Shown piece after piece: positions 15,248 through 16,106 of a stretch of 16,106 nt of DNA. Positions within the stretch are counted from its first letter, which is position 1; each line of letters starts with the position of its first letter. Origin of the DNA: JBGAQP01 sp044220635 (lineage in GTDB: Bacteria; Pseudomonadota; Gammaproteobacteria; Burkholderiales; Usitatibacteraceae); contig JBGAQP010000042.1 in assembly GCA_044220635.1 (NCBI GenBank), positions 1 to 16,106 on the forward strand. Reading direction: 5' to 3'. Below the pieces are notes generated by a model. The model worked only from the letters and a program-made list of their open reading frames with translations. It made no database searches and had not been told where the DNA came from. A program made the position numbers and the translations under genes.

Positions 15248-16106
15248 GGCTTCACGCCCAGGGGAAGGACGAAGAGCGGCCGCGGTATGCGCTCGAGGCA
15301 GCCGGCGTCGAGGCCCGCGGCGCTCGCCTTGCGGACGAAGGCGTCGATCAGCTTCGGCGCGCAGCCGTGCAGGCTCACGCCGTGGCCGAGGTTGGGCGCC
15401 ACGAGATGGCGGGCATTGGCGAGCGTGGCGGCGACCGCCTCGCCGTGCCGCGGCGGGGTGGCCGGGTCGATGCCGCCCGAGAGAATGAGCACCGGCGCGC
15501 CGGAACGGACCGGATCGTAGAAGTCGGCGGGCACCTCGCCCCGCGGCCAGATGCGGCACGCACCCAGGAAATCGTCGACCAGCGCGCGCCCGAAGAAGGA
15601 TCCTGCGAGTCCCGCGAGGTCCGCGGCCGTGATGCGGGGCACGTCCTCGGCGCAGACCACCGAAAGGTGCAGGCCGAGCGCGAGGTTCTCCGCGATGTCG
15701 TCCGCGAGCTCGAGGTTCTGGGCGAGCAACGGGTTGAAATCGCCGCGGGCCGCCGCGTCGATGCTCAGCGGCAGCAGGCTCGCGAGCTCGGGAACGTACA
15801 GCGGCCGGAAGAGGCCCGAAAGGAAGACGTTTTCCGTGACCGTGATGGTCTCGCTCTCGCCCGTCAGCGGATCCGCGATCCTCGCCCGCGCGGGCCGTCG
15901 CGCCAGTTCGCCGCGCAGGCGACGAATGGTCTCGGCCAGCCGCGGATAGGTGCGCGCGCAGAGCGGGTCCTTCGCGCAGGCCTCGAGCAGCCGCGAGAGC
16001 GCCGCCTCGCCGTCGGCGACGAACGAAAGGGGCAGCTTCATGTCCGGGGGCGCCACGCCGTCGAGAACCGCGGTGCGCACGCGCTGCGGGTGGCGCCGCA
16101 GGTAGT
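15244..16106 (-). CDS. Alpha/beta hydrolase, TAP-like C-terminal part (5' end outside window)
   Basis: About 287 residues are visible; the first full codon is at 16102-16104 and the frame stays open to the edge, so a GTG at 16080 is not the start. The left end reads YLRRHPQRVRTAVLDGVAPPDM, the segment that normally follows the nucleophile Ser in this family, so that Ser lies outside. The rest shows a helical cap, then LILSGGIDPATPP (catalytic Asp) and APNLGHGVSLHGCAP (catalytic His). This fits tripeptidyl-aminopeptidase-like hydrolases of peptidase family S33, which are usually exported; the signal peptide would be outside the window. The substrate is unknown. It is the upstream gene of the ABC exporter-yoaA operon. 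Confidence 0.88.
   Translation of the reverse strand, partial: YLRRHPQRVRTAVLDGVAPPDMKLPLSFVADGEAALSRLLEACAKDPLCARTYPRLAETIRRLRGELARRPARARIADPLTGESETITVTENVFLSGLFRPLYVPELASLLPLSIDAAARGDFNPLLAQNLELADDIAENLALGLHLSVVCAEDVPRITAADLAGLAGSFFGRALVDDFLGACRIWPRGEVPADFYDPVRSGAPVLILSGGIDPATPPRHGEAVAATLANARHLVAPNLGHGVSLHGCAPKLIDAFVRKASAAGLDAGCLERIPRPLFVLPLGVKP

Overview
The window is GC-rich bacterial chromosome, densely packed with genes and with very short intergenic gaps. It most resembles a Gram-negative betaproteobacterium. This rests on close sequence resemblance to E. coli OmpR, EnvZ and YoaA, a tsaB-rimI-uracil-DNA glycosylase cluster, Tat and Sec exported proteins, and no mobile, phage or plasmid genes. 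The species is not identifiable by eye. No tRNA, rRNA, CRISPR array or insertion sequence was seen, and no gap exceeds about 230 bases.

Layout, left to right. (1) 1-1395, minus strand: lemA followed immediately by a TPM-domain (YgcG-like) membrane protein that runs off the left edge. (2) 1516-2241, plus: an unrecognised exported protein with four cysteines, divergent from lemA. The two genes share an 11-bp inverted repeat that contains both ribosome binding sites. (3) 2251-4187, minus: tsaB-rimI-family 4 uracil-DNA glycosylase. The cluster is driven from an AT-rich island at about 4233-4303 that carries a near-consensus sigma-70 promoter. (4) 4303-7481, minus: an operon of an exported four-EF-hand protein, a DUF1800 protein and a Tat-exported DUF1501 protein. 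(5) 7704-9748, plus: ompR-envZ, divergent from the EF-hand operon. Two oppositely oriented OmpR-like tandem half-site pairs and a 9-bp inverted repeat lie between them. (6) 9762-11399, plus: a cation diffusion facilitator of the SLC30A9/ZnT9-like type, then an exported Gly/His/Tyr-rich protein. (7) 11353-16106, minus: an alpha/beta hydrolase (5' end outside the window), an ABC-2 exporter ATPase and permease (NatAB-like), and the XPD-like helicase YoaA. Each gene overlaps the next by 4 bp through GTGA or TTGA.

How the parts may work together. The tsaB cluster supplies the t6A tRNA-modification partner TsaB, a GNAT acetyltransferase and a base-excision repair enzyme. OmpR-EnvZ very probably controls its own promoter, and the site arrangement suggests it also controls the calcium-binding/DUF1800/DUF1501 secreted module; this is inference from sequence patterns. 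The right-hand operon ties an ABC exporter to a DNA-repair helicase by apparent translational coupling. The least understood parts are the EF-hand/DUF1800/DUF1501 module with its shared control region, the four-cysteine exported protein, and the His-rich secreted protein next to the metal transporter.
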